Positions 25,758 to 35,364 of a stretch of DNA of 64,000 nucleotides are shown here, in pieces. The stretch is taken from the NCBI GenBank assembly GCA_965218205.1, contig OZ244590.1, positions 2,108,001 to 2,172,000 on the forward strand, given 5' to 3'. This DNA comes from CBDDCA01 sp965218205 (GTDB taxonomy: Bacteria > Spirochaetota > Spirochaetia > WTKD01 > G963693115). Every line of letters begins with the position of its first letter. Within the stretch, counting starts at the first letter, position 1. Position numbers and translations under genes: made by a program. The notes beneath the pieces were generated by a model. The model made no database searches, had not been told where the DNA came from, and was given only the letters and a program-made list of their open reading frames with translations.

Positions 25758-27659
25758 ATGGACTTTGATGCAATTGTTATTGGAGGAGGACATGCAGGCA
25801 TAGAAGCATGTCTTGCTCTCGCTCGATTAGGACACAAAACAGCTCTTATTACACAAAACCTTGATACAATAGGAAAGCTCTCCTGTAACCCTGCCATTGG
25901 AGGATTAGCGAAAGGAAACATGGTACGTGAAATTGATGCGCTTGGAGGAGAAATGGGAAATCTTATTGATGCAACCATGATACAATTTCGTATTCTCAAC
26001 CAAAGCAAAGGACCTTCAGTACAAGCTCCCCGTGCTCAAGCTGATAAATTAGCATATCAAATTGCAGCAAAAGCCACCCTCGAAAAAGAGCCTAATCTAT
26101 ATTTATTACAAAACACAGTAATAGATTTACTTATAGAGAACAGCCATACACACGAAAGAACAGTAGCAGGAGTAATTACCGAACGTAATACCCATATAAC
26201 AGCAAAAACAGTAGTGCTTACCACTGGCACCTTCTTAAATGGCACAATATTTATGGGAGAATATATTGCAAGTGGCGGTCGTTTATCCGAACCATCATCA
26301 ACTGGACTAGAAAAAACATTATTAAGCCTTGACATACGCATGGGACGTCTAAAAACAGGAACTCCTGCACGTGTACATAGACGTTCCCTTAACTTTGATA
26401 CACTTGAAGCCCAGTTTGGAGACGAACATATTATACCATTTTCATTTTCACAAAAAGAGCTAAAAAAAGAACAAGTAGCATGCTATAGCACCTACACTAC
26501 TACGGCTACCCATCGTTGTATTGAAGAAAATATGTCGCGTTCTCCCCTTTATTCGGGAAAAATTATTGGATCAGGGCCTCGTTATTGTCCTTCTATTGAA
26601 GATAAAGTACAAAAATTTCCTGATAGAGAACAACATCAGGTAATGATTGAACCAGAAGGATTACAAACAGATGAAATGTATCTTAATGGTCTTTCTACTT
26701 CGCTCCCTGAAGATGTACAAGAACAGTTTATTCGTACTATTCCCGGATTAGAACATGCCGAACTATTACGACCTGGATATGCAGTAGAATACGATTATTG
26801 CGATCCATCACAATTACACGAAAGTTTAGAAAGTAAACAACTCAAAGGACTTTTCCTTGCAGGACAAATAAATGGAACATCTGGCTACGAAGAAGCTGCT
26901 GCACAAGGACTTATGGCAGGCATAAATGCTTCCTCTTATGTGCATAATACACAGCCTATTATACTCAGCAGAAGTGAAGCATATATTGGAGTGCTTATCA
27001 ATGATCTAGTCACTCTTGGCACAAAAGAGCCATACCGTATGTTTACTTCTCGTGCAGAACATAGAATGAACCTACGTCATGATTCAAGCGATGATAGACT
27101 CATGCATATCGGGCATAGCATAGGGCTAATACATAACAACACCATGAACACCCTTATACAAAAACAAGCCGAAATTACTACAATAAAACAAATGCTTTCT
27201 CAACGGTATGTAAAAAAAGAAGATACTTTGAAACACCCAGTATTACAAAAATTTCTAGGTCATAATTTTTTACATTTATTACGACAACCGCAACTTCACA
27301 TTATAGATATCATGAACTTTGATACTACTTTACTTACAGATCAATACAGTCATATCGCCCTCCATCAAAGCGAAATAGACATAAAATATGAAGGATATGT
27401 ACATCGTCAAGAAAAAGAAATTCTAAAATTAAAAAAATTAGAAAAAACACTAATCTCTTCGGACTTTAATTACGATAATATAAAAGGAATATCTAACGAA
27501 AGCAGAGAAAAGCTAAAAAATGTTCAGCCAAGAACATTACAACAAGCTTCAAAAATTTCAGGGATACGTCAGTCAGATCTGGCTATTCTCATGATGATAT
27601 TGCAAAAAGGACAAAATAAAAAGAAAAGGAGTGCAAAAGCTTATGAAACGCATACATAA
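25758..27659 (+). CDS. mnmG: tRNA uridine 5-carboxymethylaminomethyl modification enzyme MnmG (GidA)
   Basis: A 633-residue FAD enzyme that, with MnmE, modifies the wobble uridine of certain tRNAs. The dinucleotide-binding motif GGGHAGIEACLALARLG starts at about residue 8. Signatures of the family are SCNPAIGGLAKGN, GPSVQAPRAQADK, GTFLNGTIFMGE, RLKTGTPARV and GYAVEYDY, and GQINGTSGYEEAAAQG, SRAEHRM are present. ATG 25758 matches the normal N-terminus; a TTG 39 bases upstream lies in the leader hairpin and is rejected. MnmE is not in view. The 3' end overlaps the next gene by 17 bases. Confidence 0.97.
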   Translation: MDFDAIVIGGGHAGIEACLALARLGHKTALITQNLDTIGKLSCNPAIGGLAKGNMVREIDALGGEMGNLIDATMIQFRILNQSKGPSVQAPRAQADKLAYQIAAKATLEKEPNLYLLQNTVIDLLIENSHTHERTVAGVITERNTHITAKTVVLTTGTFLNGTIFMGEYIASGGRLSEPSSTGLEKTLLSLDIRMGRLKTGTPARVHRRSLNFDTLEAQFGDEHIIPFSFSQKELKKEQVACYSTYTTTATHRCIEENMSRSPLYSGKIIGSGPRYCPSIEDKVQKFPDREQHQVMIEPEGLQTDEMYLNGLSTSLPEDVQEQFIRTIPGLEHAELLRPGYAVEYDYCDPSQLHESLESKQLKGLFLAGQINGTSGYEEAAAQGLMAGINASSYVHNTQPIILSRSEAYIGVLINDLVTLGTKEPYRMFTSRAEHRMNLRHDSSDDRLMHIGHSIGLIHNNTMNTLIQKQAEITTIKQMLSQRYVKKEDTLKHPVLQKFLGHNFLHLLRQPQLHIIDIMNFDTTLLTDQYSHIALHQSEIDIKYEGYVHRQEKEILKLKKLEKTLISSDFNYDNIKGISNESREKLKNVQPRTLQQASKISGIRQSDLAILMMILQKGQNKKKRSAKAYETHT

Positions 27660-28461
27660 TCATGTGTTTATTTTTTTGTTATTACTCATATTGACTAATT
27701 ATGGTTTTACCCAATCCACAAGTACCAATGAACCTATAAATTGGTATACTAACTTAGATTTTGCAAAAGCAACAGCCCAAGAATATAAAAAACCACTATT
27801 TCTTTTTTTTATTGGAACGCAACCTTCCGCATTATCCAACAGTGTGTATAACAGCACTCTCTCAAATGAAATTATCGTAAATAAAATCAATAACCAGTTT
27901 ATTCCCGTAAAGATACAAGGCGACAATATTTTACAACGTGAATACAATGTAAATCGTTTTCCTACATTGCTGATACTAAACTACACAGATAACTCCGAAT
28001 TAAGTAGACTCAGCGGTATTATCTCATCTGATAATGTATTTGCTTTGTTAGATAGTACCATCAGCACTATTGCAAATAATGGAGTAGTAACTACTTCAGA
28101 CAATACGAGCAATGCTAACTCTACTAATACAATACAATCAGTGACTATCTACAAATATGATACTGGAGCATTCCTCTCTTTAGGAGATGAAAAATGGATA
28201 CATAGCACTCCACTATACCCAAAAATAGAATTTTCTCAGTTTAATAGCGATGACAAATACATCATGCTTGCAAACAGAGAGCTTAATGTTTATTTTGCTA
28301 TCCCTATCAAAGGAAAAGGCACTTTTTGGACACTTAAAAAAGCAGAAAATGAAGATGATAATGCATGGGTTGTAGCAGGAAAAATTACTATGGCTCAAAA
28401 CGGGACAGTATTTGACTATATTAAAGATAATAGTCTTATCGGACAAGAAAACGAGGAATAG
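27643..28461 (+). CDS. Exported thioredoxin-fold protein lacking the CxxC
   Basis: A 272-residue protein with a cleavable signal peptide (about 20 hydrophobic residues, ending near GFTQS). Residues ~35-145 read as a thioredoxin fold of the DsbD-C/Thioredoxin_7 type: EYKKPLFLFFIGTQPSALS, then NNQFIPVKIQGDN, REYNVNRFPTLLILN with the cis-Pro. Where CxxC should sit the sequence is TQPS, and there is no Cys there, so classical disulfide chemistry is not possible. The C-terminal ~100 residues are a separate beta-rich region. ATG 27643 is chosen with AAAGGAG upstream; a GTG 12 bases earlier abuts that site. It overlaps the 3' end of mnmG. Confidence 0.68.
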   Translation: MKRIHNHVFIFLLLLILTNYGFTQSTSTNEPINWYTNLDFAKATAQEYKKPLFLFFIGTQPSALSNSVYNSTLSNEIIVNKINNQFIPVKIQGDNILQREYNVNRFPTLLILNYTDNSELSRLSGIISSDNVFALLDSTISTIANNGVVTTSDNTSNANSTNTIQSVTIYKYDTGAFLSLGDEKWIHSTPLYPKIEFSQFNSDDKYIMLANRELNVYFAIPIKGKGTFWTLKKAENEDDNAWVVAGKITMAQNGTVFDYIKDNSLIGQENEE

Positions 28462-28477
28462 CACATTACTTTCTTAG

Positions 28478-29587
28478 ATGTACTGCTATGTCCTAGAGAA
28501 CATCACTGATATTTATACTGGTTTAGCGTTAGAACAGGTTTTTTTTAATAGCTATATTGCCCAACAACATACCTCGTCTCAACATAAAAACATTCCTAGC
28601 AATAAAAGTATACTTGGAGAATGTATTGTTTTATTCTGGCAAAGTCAGACTTGCGTTGTAATTGGTCGAAACCAAAATCCTTTGTATGAATGTAATCTTT
28701 CCTATATGAAAAAGCATAACATACTCCTCGCACGAAGAGACAGTGGGGGAGGTGCTGTGTACCATGATGCACAAAATGTAAATATATGTATTATCTCTGC
28801 TGCTCACGAACAACAAATAGAAAAAAATTTACTCTGTTTTAAGACATTGCTCACTTTACTGGGAGTAGATGCCACCATAACAAAACGCAGTGATTTAATG
28901 ATACAAAACAAAAAAATTTCAGGAAGTGCAATGCGTTACAGTAAACAAACTCTCATGCATCACTTTACCTTATTGTTATCACCGAACGCTACAAACATCA
29001 CCACTGCATTACAAGCAAAACATAAACAGAATGTTACTTCTTCTAGTACATCATCGTTTCATTCTGACATTACAGGCACTTATCTCAGCTACAAGCAAAT
29101 AACAGAGGCATTTGTTCATAATAGCGATCAACTTGCCCCTATCCTGCATGTTCATAATGAATTTGGAATAAATACTCCTGCTCCCACTCACATAACATAT
29201 ATAAAGGATATACACTCTTTTACTGAACAATACGCACAAAATATACAAAACAAGCCTACAATACCTTTGCTTGATACAGAAAGAAAACGACTTGCAAGCA
29301 CAGAATGGATATACAAAAAGAGTCCCCCATTCACTATCACCATACACTTTGAAAAAGAAGAATTAGCTCTATTGTGTGACATTCACTCAGATAGTACGAT
29401 TTTCCGTATAACGTGTAAGCATGGGTGCATAGAATCGATACAAGATGATACAAACAACATCCTCTATACATCTGACAGCACAGATCCCATTATAGTTTCA
29501 TATACATCGTTATTGCAAGCAAGTAAAGCATCAAAATATGCTATAATAAGAGTAGTAGTAAAAAAACTTCTTTCGTTGTTTTTTTAA
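28478..29587 (+). CDS. lplA: Lipoate-protein ligase A
   Basis: A 369-residue ligase that attaches free lipoate to the lysine of lipoyl domains using ATP. The catalytic fold is visible as VVIGRNQNPLYECN near residue 65, the signature ARRDSGGGAVYHD near 85-97, and KKISGSAMRYSKQTLMHHFTLLL near 145. The C-terminal domain of about 100 residues is present, as in two-domain LplA. A TSSSTSSFH-type low-complexity segment sits near residue 190. ATG 28478 has no Shine-Dalgarno nearby but gives the expected N-terminus, 16 bases after the preceding stop. Confidence 0.92.
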   Translation: MYCYVLENITDIYTGLALEQVFFNSYIAQQHTSSQHKNIPSNKSILGECIVLFWQSQTCVVIGRNQNPLYECNLSYMKKHNILLARRDSGGGAVYHDAQNVNICIISAAHEQQIEKNLLCFKTLLTLLGVDATITKRSDLMIQNKKISGSAMRYSKQTLMHHFTLLLSPNATNITTALQAKHKQNVTSSSTSSFHSDITGTYLSYKQITEAFVHNSDQLAPILHVHNEFGINTPAPTHITYIKDIHSFTEQYAQNIQNKPTIPLLDTERKRLASTEWIYKKSPPFTITIHFEKEELALLCDIHSDSTIFRITCKHGCIESIQDDTNNILYTSDSTDPIIVSYTSLLQASKASKYAIIRVVVKKLLSLFF

Positions 29588-29613
29588 TTTTATGTATTGT
29601 AAAGGAGAATAAC

Positions 29614-30312
29614 ATGAGTATTCATATAAATGCACCAGAAGGTAGTGTTGCAGACAGTGTTTTATTGCCTGGAGATCCAAAAAGAGCAAAGTTTATTGCT
29701 GACACTTTCTTAGAGGGGGCAGTATGCTATAACGAAGTACGTGCAGCCTATGGATTCACTGGTACATATAAAGGAAAACGGGTATCTGTGCAGGCAACAG
29801 GTATGGGTCAACCATCCGCTGCTATTTATATAAATGAACTTATCTCATCATACAAAGTAAAAAAACTTATCCGTGTAGGTTCTTGTGGTTCTATACAAAA
29901 AGACTTGCAATTAAGAGACATCATTGTTGCATTATCAGCTTCCACTGATTCTAATATGAACGCATTACGCTTTAGAGGATTGCAATATGCAGCTACCGCT
30001 CATGAAGAGCTATTGTTTCAGTGTTATGAATATTGCAAAAACAAGCACCCTTCGGTACAGTATGGCTCGGTATTTTCTTCTGATACATTTTATCATGATG
30101 ACACAGAAATGTGGAAAATATGGGCAGATCATGGAGTAAAAGCAATAGAAATGGAAACAGCTCAGCTCTATACGCTTGCAGCAAAATATTCAGTACAAGC
30201 ACTCAGCATACTTACGGTAAGTGATAGCATTGTTACATCCGAAGAGACAAGTGCAGATGAACGAGAAAGAACATTTACTGATATGATGGATATTGCATTA
30301 CATATTGCATAA
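29614..30312 (+). CDS. deoD: Purine nucleoside phosphorylase, DeoD type
   Basis: A 232-residue phosphorylase that splits purine (deoxy)nucleosides into base and (deoxy)ribose-1-phosphate. Visible motifs are LPGDPKRAKFIAD near residue 18, GMGQPSAAIY near 65, RVGSCGSIQ near 88, EMETAQLYTLAAKY near 180 and TVSDSIVT with the catalytic Asp near 204. AAAGGAG precedes ATG 29614. Length is standard (E. coli 239). With upp it gives a nucleobase salvage capacity. Confidence 0.97.
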   Translation: MSIHINAPEGSVADSVLLPGDPKRAKFIADTFLEGAVCYNEVRAAYGFTGTYKGKRVSVQATGMGQPSAAIYINELISSYKVKKLIRVGSCGSIQKDLQLRDIIVALSASTDSNMNALRFRGLQYAATAHEELLFQCYEYCKNKHPSVQYGSVFSSDTFYHDDTEMWKIWADHGVKAIEMETAQLYTLAAKYSVQALSILTVSDSIVTSEETSADERERTFTDMMDIALHIA

Positions 30313-30342
30313 TGTTGTACCTATAAGTATCTCCACTGTATT

Positions 30343-30882
30343 GTGCATTTATATTATATAGCCCTTGTTCCTCCTCATACACTAAAGCAGAACATATGCA
30401 CAATACAAAAAAATCTTAAAGCACGCTATAAGGTTGCCCATGCACTAAAATCTCCTCCACACATTACCCTACAAAAGCCATTTAAGAGACATGATACACA
30501 AGAGAACAGACTGTCATCTACCCTTGATGCTTTTGCTACTCAACAAAGCCCTTTTATGATTACATTACAATCATTTTCCCATTTCAATCAAAGAGTGCTT
30601 TACATTGCTATTAAAGATTCTAGTACTATTATTTCACTGGCAAACAAATTACAAACAGAGCTTATAAAAACTGTACAATTAAGCACTCATGAGCATACCC
30701 ATATTACTCACCCTCACATCACTGTTGCTGCTCGTGATATGAATACAACAGTATTCTCAAACATATGGAAAGAGCTACAAACAACGCATTTTTTACACAC
30801 ATGGATCATCAATGGTATATGCCTGTTAAAACATAATGGAACTGCATGGGATATACTGCATCATAGTCATTTCGCACAATAG
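30343..30882 (+). CDS. thpR: RNA 2',3'-cyclic phosphodiesterase (ThpR / 2'-5' RNA ligase family)
   Basis: A 179-residue two-histidine phosphoesterase. The two catalytic HxT motifs are clear: PPHITLQKPF near residue 40 and HPHITVAAR near 125. The family opens RNA 2',3'-cyclic phosphates to 2'-phosphates and, in vitro, can ligate 2'-5' bonds. The start is a GTG at 30343 giving MHLYYIALVPP, the usual N-terminus. No Shine-Dalgarno is seen. It follows deoD by 30 bases. Confidence 0.9.
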   Translation: MHLYYIALVPPHTLKQNICTIQKNLKARYKVAHALKSPPHITLQKPFKRHDTQENRLSSTLDAFATQQSPFMITLQSFSHFNQRVLYIAIKDSSTIISLANKLQTELIKTVQLSTHEHTHITHPHITVAARDMNTTVFSNIWKELQTTHFLHTWIINGICLLKHNGTAWDILHHSHFAQ

Positions 30883-30939
30883 CTTCTCAGTGTCCCCTCA
30901 TATCAAATAAGAACAACATATTTTCTCATACAGCTCATA

Positions 30940-32856
30940 TCACGATAGCGTAATTTTTTTTACTGCTTTTGTAGAAAGACGTATCCCTTTACTTCCCATC
31001 CCTTTCGGTGCATAATTATCAATAGCAAACTCTTCTTGTAGCTTTTTAATACGAGGTGCAGGAGTATACTCCAAGCGTAACACAACATTTGTTTTATTAG
31101 TAAAACGCAACAGTGTACAGTCATCAGGAATATATGAGTACACTTTATTGATAAGAAATTTTTCTACCTTAAACCGCTTGATATATGTATGTTTCTCGTT
31201 CTTTTTTTCTCCTTTTTTGCTATATACTGCAGTAAAAATAAGTTTCTCGAGTTTCTCTTTCTCTACCACTCCTATTGAAAGCACATCTTTGCCAATAAAT
31301 TGTTTCTTATTTGCATTTAGTACCGTCCATGTACCATCTTTCTTAAACAGAATAATTTTATCCAATGGAGATATATCCGCTATTTTTTTTCCTTTACTCA
31401 AAGTATATCCCATATATCCACTACTACTATCGTAGAGAAAACTAAGATTACGCTGTAGCACATCTTTCTCTTTTACTTGTTCAAAAGAAATAATTTCTGT
31501 TTTACGTGGAAACATATCTTTATACGCATTGAGTATTCTCGTAAGATACTCAATGGTATATGGCAATATATGTCGTATATTATAGGTAACCGTTTTTAGC
31601 TGAACAAGTAACTCTTTTAGCTCTTTTTTATGCTTATGTATATCATATGCCGAAATTCTTCGTATAGGAATCTTCAATAAATGCTCAGTATCCTCATCGG
31701 TGTACGAACGATAAAACTCCTTCTTAAATTTCATCATTTCTTGTTTTGTTATATCTCGCACGGACTCTGCTGTTTTACATGTTTCAATTTGCTTATACAC
31801 TTTTTCTTCAATAAAAATTCGTTCAAGAGTACGAACATGTATTTTATCTTCTATCTTTTGTTTTTCTACTTGTAACTCTTGTTGTAATATAGCAGGAGTT
31901 CTCTTCTTATAATATTCAATGATCTGGGTACTTGTCATTTGTATAGGCTGATTATCACAAATAACAACAGGGTTCAACGAGATAGAGGTTTCACAGTCAG
32001 TAAAAGCATAGAGAGAATCTACAATATCTTTTGCATACACTCCACGTGGCAATGTGAGTACAATTTCAATTTTATCAGAAGTATAATCGCTTATTCCTGC
32101 TATATTGATTTTACTATTTTTTGCTGCATTTTCCACAGAATGAATACATTTTTCTGTAGTAACTCCATAGGGTAACTCGGTAATCACTATTTGTTTTGGA
32201 TTACTGGTATTGAGCTTTGCTCTCATACGAATTTTTCCCATGCCATCATTGTATTCTGATACATCCACAAAAGCAGCACTGGGAAAGTCAGGGTACACAA
32301 CAAAAGGCTTATCTTGCAAAGAATGTATAAGTGCTTGGATAACCTCACAAAAATTATGTGGTACCATAGTGGTAGCCATAACTACCGCAATTCCTTCTGC
32401 TCCTGTTATAAGGATAAGTGGTATTTTTGCAGGAAAGGTTACAGGCTCTCTGTTTCTCCCATCATACGAATCAACATACTCAGTAATTTCAGGAGAGTAC
32501 AATAATTCTTTCGCAAGCACATTGATGCGACATTCAATGTACCTTGCTGCAGAGGCAGGGTCCCCTGTAGAAGGATTACCAAAATTCCCTTGTTTATCAA
32601 TAAAAATATCTTTATTCGCAAGATGTACCAGAGCTTCGTAAATAGGCGTATCACCGTGAGGATGATATTTTGTACAGTCCCCCACAACATTTGCTACCTT
32701 ATGAAAACGTCCATCATCAACAGAAAGCAGCGTATGTAATATTCTTCTTTGTACAGGCTTACACCCATCATCTACATGAGGAATTGAGCGCTCCTTAATT
32801 ACATAAGAAGCATACTCAACAAAATTTTTTTTCATAATCTGTTCTACATATGGCAT
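30940..32856 (-). CDS. parC: DNA topoisomerase IV subunit A
   Basis: A 638-residue type IIA topoisomerase A subunit. The N-terminus has YVIKERSIPHVDDGCKPVQRRIL and DCTKYHPHGDTPIYEALV. The catalytic Tyr lies in ASAARYIECRI near residue 106, and the breakage domain continues normally. The C-terminal region is short, ending near KGIRLSTKAVKKI, instead of a full GyrA-type beta-propeller. That, plus pairing with a short B subunit, favours ParC over GyrA. It decatenates chromosomes together with ParE, whose gene ends 41 bases upstream. Confidence 0.9.
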   Translation of the reverse strand: MPYVEQIMKKNFVEYASYVIKERSIPHVDDGCKPVQRRILHTLLSVDDGRFHKVANVVGDCTKYHPHGDTPIYEALVHLANKDIFIDKQGNFGNPSTGDPASAARYIECRINVLAKELLYSPEITEYVDSYDGRNREPVTFPAKIPLILITGAEGIAVVMATTMVPHNFCEVIQALIHSLQDKPFVVYPDFPSAAFVDVSEYNDGMGKIRMRAKLNTSNPKQIVITELPYGVTTEKCIHSVENAAKNSKINIAGISDYTSDKIEIVLTLPRGVYAKDIVDSLYAFTDCETSISLNPVVICDNQPIQMTSTQIIEYYKKRTPAILQQELQVEKQKIEDKIHVRTLERIFIEEKVYKQIETCKTAESVRDITKQEMMKFKKEFYRSYTDEDTEHLLKIPIRRISAYDIHKHKKELKELLVQLKTVTYNIRHILPYTIEYLTRILNAYKDMFPRKTEIISFEQVKEKDVLQRNLSFLYDSSSGYMGYTLSKGKKIADISPLDKIILFKKDGTWTVLNANKKQFIGKDVLSIGVVEKEKLEKLIFTAVYSKKGEKKNEKHTYIKRFKVEKFLINKVYSYIPDDCTLLRFTNKTNVVLRLEYTPAPRIKKLQEEFAIDNYAPKGMGSKGIRLSTKAVKKITLS

Positions 32857-32896
32857 ATGACTTTCTCTTTATAATACTTGCAATGTATATTGCTAT

Positions 32897-34729
32897 TTAT
32901 ACAAGATGTTCTTTGATAAACTCTTTTCTTGTTTCGGTATTTTTTCCCATATAAAATTGCAATATTTCAGGTATTTCACGTATTTTTTTTATAGTAACAG
33001 GTTCTAGTTTAATATTTTCTCCAATAAACTGCCCAAACTCATGAGGAGATATTTCTCCCAATCCCTTAAAGCGCGTTACTTCAGGCTTAGACATTGCACG
33101 TATTGCTTTATCACGTTCGGCAACAGTATAACAATATCGTAGTTCCTGCTTATTCCTTACCCTAAACAAAGGGGTTTCAAGAATATATACATGATTATGC
33201 AATACAATGGTTTCAAAAAATGTAAGAAAAAAGGTCATAATAAGATTACGAATATGAAACCCATCAAAATCAGCATCTGTTGCTATCACAATTTTCTCAA
33301 AGCGTAAGTTATCTTCATTTGTATCTATTCCTAACGCAACCATTAAGTGATACAGCTCAGAGTCTTTATATATCTTTGTGCGTTTTCCATCTACGACATT
33401 TGCCAATTTTCCTCGCAAAGAAAAAATAGCCTGCGTGTATACATTTCGTGATGGAACAATAGAACCTGTAGCCGAATGTCCTTCGGTGATGAAAATCATA
33501 GTGTCTTGCCCTTTTTCTTTGTGATCACGATGTAATTTACAATCACGAAAATTTGGGACTTTAAGGGATACTTTTTTTGCAGCATCACGTGCTTCTTTTC
33601 TGACAGAAAGAAGCTCATTTCTCAGCTTTCTATTTTGCTCTAATTTTTCCAGCAACACGGTAGCAAACTGTTTGTTCTTATACAACATATCTACTATTGC
33701 ATCACGTGTCTGTTGTACGATAGATGTTCTAATTTCTGTATTTCCTAATTTATTTTTTGTTTGACTTTCAAACACTGGATTTTCTAATTTAATAGATACC
33801 GCTGACACCAGCCCTTCTCGTACATCTCCCGAAGTATAACTTTTGTTATAAAATTCATTTACCCCTCTTAAAAATCCTTCTAAGAATGCACTTAAATGCG
33901 TTCCTCCATCTACTGTATATTGCCCATTTACAAAAGAAAAATATAATGGATTATCATTATGCATATGAGTAAACGCAAACTCTAATTTTTCCTGTTGCAG
34001 TCGAATAATTGTATAAATAGCTTTTTCTGCAACCTCGTTTTCTAATAGATCGGCAAGACCATTATGCGATATAAAACTGCTATTGTTAAAAACAATTTCT
34101 AGTTTTGGATGTAAGTATGCATAGTTCCAGAGGCGTCTTGTTATAATCTCTTCATCAAATACATAGTCCTTAAATATTTCTGCATCAGGAATAAATTCAA
34201 ACAAAGCTCCGTCAGGCTCTTTGCTGTTTCCTTGACTTTCCTCTACTAACTTGCCTTGCTTAAACACTGCTTTTTTATATTTCTTATCTCTATAGGAACA
34301 TACCATAAAATACGAGGCTAAGGCATTTACAGCTTTTGTTCCTACGCCATTTAATCCTACACTAAATTGAAATACATCGCTGTTATACTTTGCTCCTGTA
34401 TTTATTACCGATACACATTCTATCACTTTTCCAAGCGGTATTCCTCTTCCATAATCTCGTACTGATATTTTTTTCTCTTTCTCTGTGTATTGCACCTGTA
34501 TTTTCTTTCCATGTCCCATGATATATTCATCTATACTATTGTCTATAACTTCTTTCAAAAGTACATAGATACCGTCATCCTGATTAGAACCATCTCCAAT
34601 CCTTCCTATATACATGCCTGAACGAAGACGAATATGCTCCAGAGAACCAAGTGTTTTTATTTTACTTTCATCGTATATTTTTGATGTAGCTACTCCATTT
34701 TGTTTTTCTTTCTGAGATGTTTTTGGCAT
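32897..34729 (-). CDS. parE: DNA topoisomerase IV subunit B
   Basis: A 610-residue GHKL ATPase subunit. The ATP site shows EVIDNSIDEYIMGHGK and VRDYGRGIP, with GLNGVGTKAVNALA following. The TOPRIM domain shows TEGHSATG near residue 420 and ATDADFDGFHIRNL near 495. Length is typical of ParE (about 600-650) and shorter than most GyrB. A GAGGGG ribosome site precedes ATG 34729. parE and parC form an operon; there is no gyrase in view to compare. The N-terminal 20 residues are Lys/Gln-rich. Confidence 0.92.
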   Translation of the reverse strand: MPKTSQKEKQNGVATSKIYDESKIKTLGSLEHIRLRSGMYIGRIGDGSNQDDGIYVLLKEVIDNSIDEYIMGHGKKIQVQYTEKEKKISVRDYGRGIPLGKVIECVSVINTGAKYNSDVFQFSVGLNGVGTKAVNALASYFMVCSYRDKKYKKAVFKQGKLVEESQGNSKEPDGALFEFIPDAEIFKDYVFDEEIITRRLWNYAYLHPKLEIVFNNSSFISHNGLADLLENEVAEKAIYTIIRLQQEKLEFAFTHMHNDNPLYFSFVNGQYTVDGGTHLSAFLEGFLRGVNEFYNKSYTSGDVREGLVSAVSIKLENPVFESQTKNKLGNTEIRTSIVQQTRDAIVDMLYKNKQFATVLLEKLEQNRKLRNELLSVRKEARDAAKKVSLKVPNFRDCKLHRDHKEKGQDTMIFITEGHSATGSIVPSRNVYTQAIFSLRGKLANVVDGKRTKIYKDSELYHLMVALGIDTNEDNLRFEKIVIATDADFDGFHIRNLIMTFFLTFFETIVLHNHVYILETPLFRVRNKQELRYCYTVAERDKAIRAMSKPEVTRFKGLGEISPHEFGQFIGENIKLEPVTIKKIREIPEILQFYMGKNTETRKEFIKEHLV

Positions 34730-34746
34730 AGTCCCCTCTTATGTAG

Positions 34747-34775
34747 AGTATAGAGCATTTCTTAATTGTATACAA
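34747..34775 (-). promoter_or_regulatory. Promoter of parE-parC
   Basis: TTGTAT (34775-34770), a 17-base spacer and TATACT (34752-34747) on the minus strand. The predicted leader is about 11 bases and still holds the GAGGGG ribosome site. Confidence 0.5.
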
Positions 34776-34838
34776 GAAAATAGCAAGACAATATTGTACA
34801 CACTCCTTAATGTCCGAAAAGTGCAACACATAGTAATA

Positions 34839-34859
34839 CCCTATGACTGTAACATAGGG
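34839..34859. terminator. Hairpin downstream of the small membrane protein gene
   Basis: A perfect 7-bp stem, CCCTATG and CATAGGG, with a 7-base loop, lies about 50 bases past the stop of the small membrane-protein gene and before the parE promoter. There is no U-tract, so termination is a guess. Confidence 0.3.
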
Positions 34860-34908
34860 AGGTTGAAGTAGTTTAGTTAATTATATAAGGGTAGTAAATT
34901 GGGTAGGT

Positions 34909-35127
34909 TTATTGGTTTATTGCAGAATAGAGTAAAGCGAATCCAGAAAGCATGATTGCAAAGTTTATTCCAAATATCCAATAAATAGTTTTTATACTAT
35001 TGCTCAAACTATTTATTTTTTCATTTAAGTTTGTATTCATACTATTCATTTTTTCTACGAGTAAATCATACTGAGTTACTGGTGTGTTTAATGAACCATC
35101 ATCTGTATTTTTCTTTACATCTTTCAT
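34909..35127 (-). CDS. Small coiled-coil protein with C-terminal membrane helix
   Basis: About 72 residues: a polar, heptad-like helix (YDLLVEKMNSMNTNLNEKINSLSNSIK) followed by one membrane segment (IYWIFGINFAIMLSGFALLYSAI) at the C-terminus. This tail-anchored layout recalls small phage or plasmid proteins such as the Bdr group of spirochaetes, but no sequence family is recognised. The ATG at 35127 is favoured because TATAAT ends six bases upstream; ATG 35145 is possible. It is divergent from the ImmA-type protease gene and may belong with it. Confidence 0.5.
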   Translation of the reverse strand: MKDVKKNTDDGSLNTPVTQYDLLVEKMNSMNTNLNEKINSLSNSIKTIYWIFGINFAIMLSGFALLYSAINQ

Positions 35128-35184
35128 ATTTCTATTATATAACATTTTTATTTTTTAGTTTAGAGACTTGGGTGCAAATTAAAG

Positions 35185-35204
35185 GACTAAATGCGACAGC
35201 AAAA
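35185..35204 (-). repeat. 20-bp interspersed repeat, copy 2 (inverted)
   Basis: Exact match on the minus strand to TTTTGCTGTCGCATTTAGTC at 24232-24251. It lies between the divergent small membrane protein and protease genes. The two copies point towards each other across 11 kb. Confidence 0.5.
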
Positions 35205-35364
35205 GTTTCAACAAAACAAAAATTTTTGACTTTGAACACTCAATATAGTTGAATAGTGTATAATAAACAAAGCAATAGAAATAGACAAGATTAGTAAAGA
35301 AAATATACGAAAGAATAAATACAATATTCAATCTATGAAAGTATAATGCAAGAGCTATAAGGGT

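Noticed and set aside
30940..34729. Calling the topoisomerase pair gyrase rather than topoisomerase IV
   Set aside because: The A subunit lacks a full GyrA-type C-terminal propeller and both subunits are short; ParC/ParE fits better, though gyrase elsewhere was not seen.
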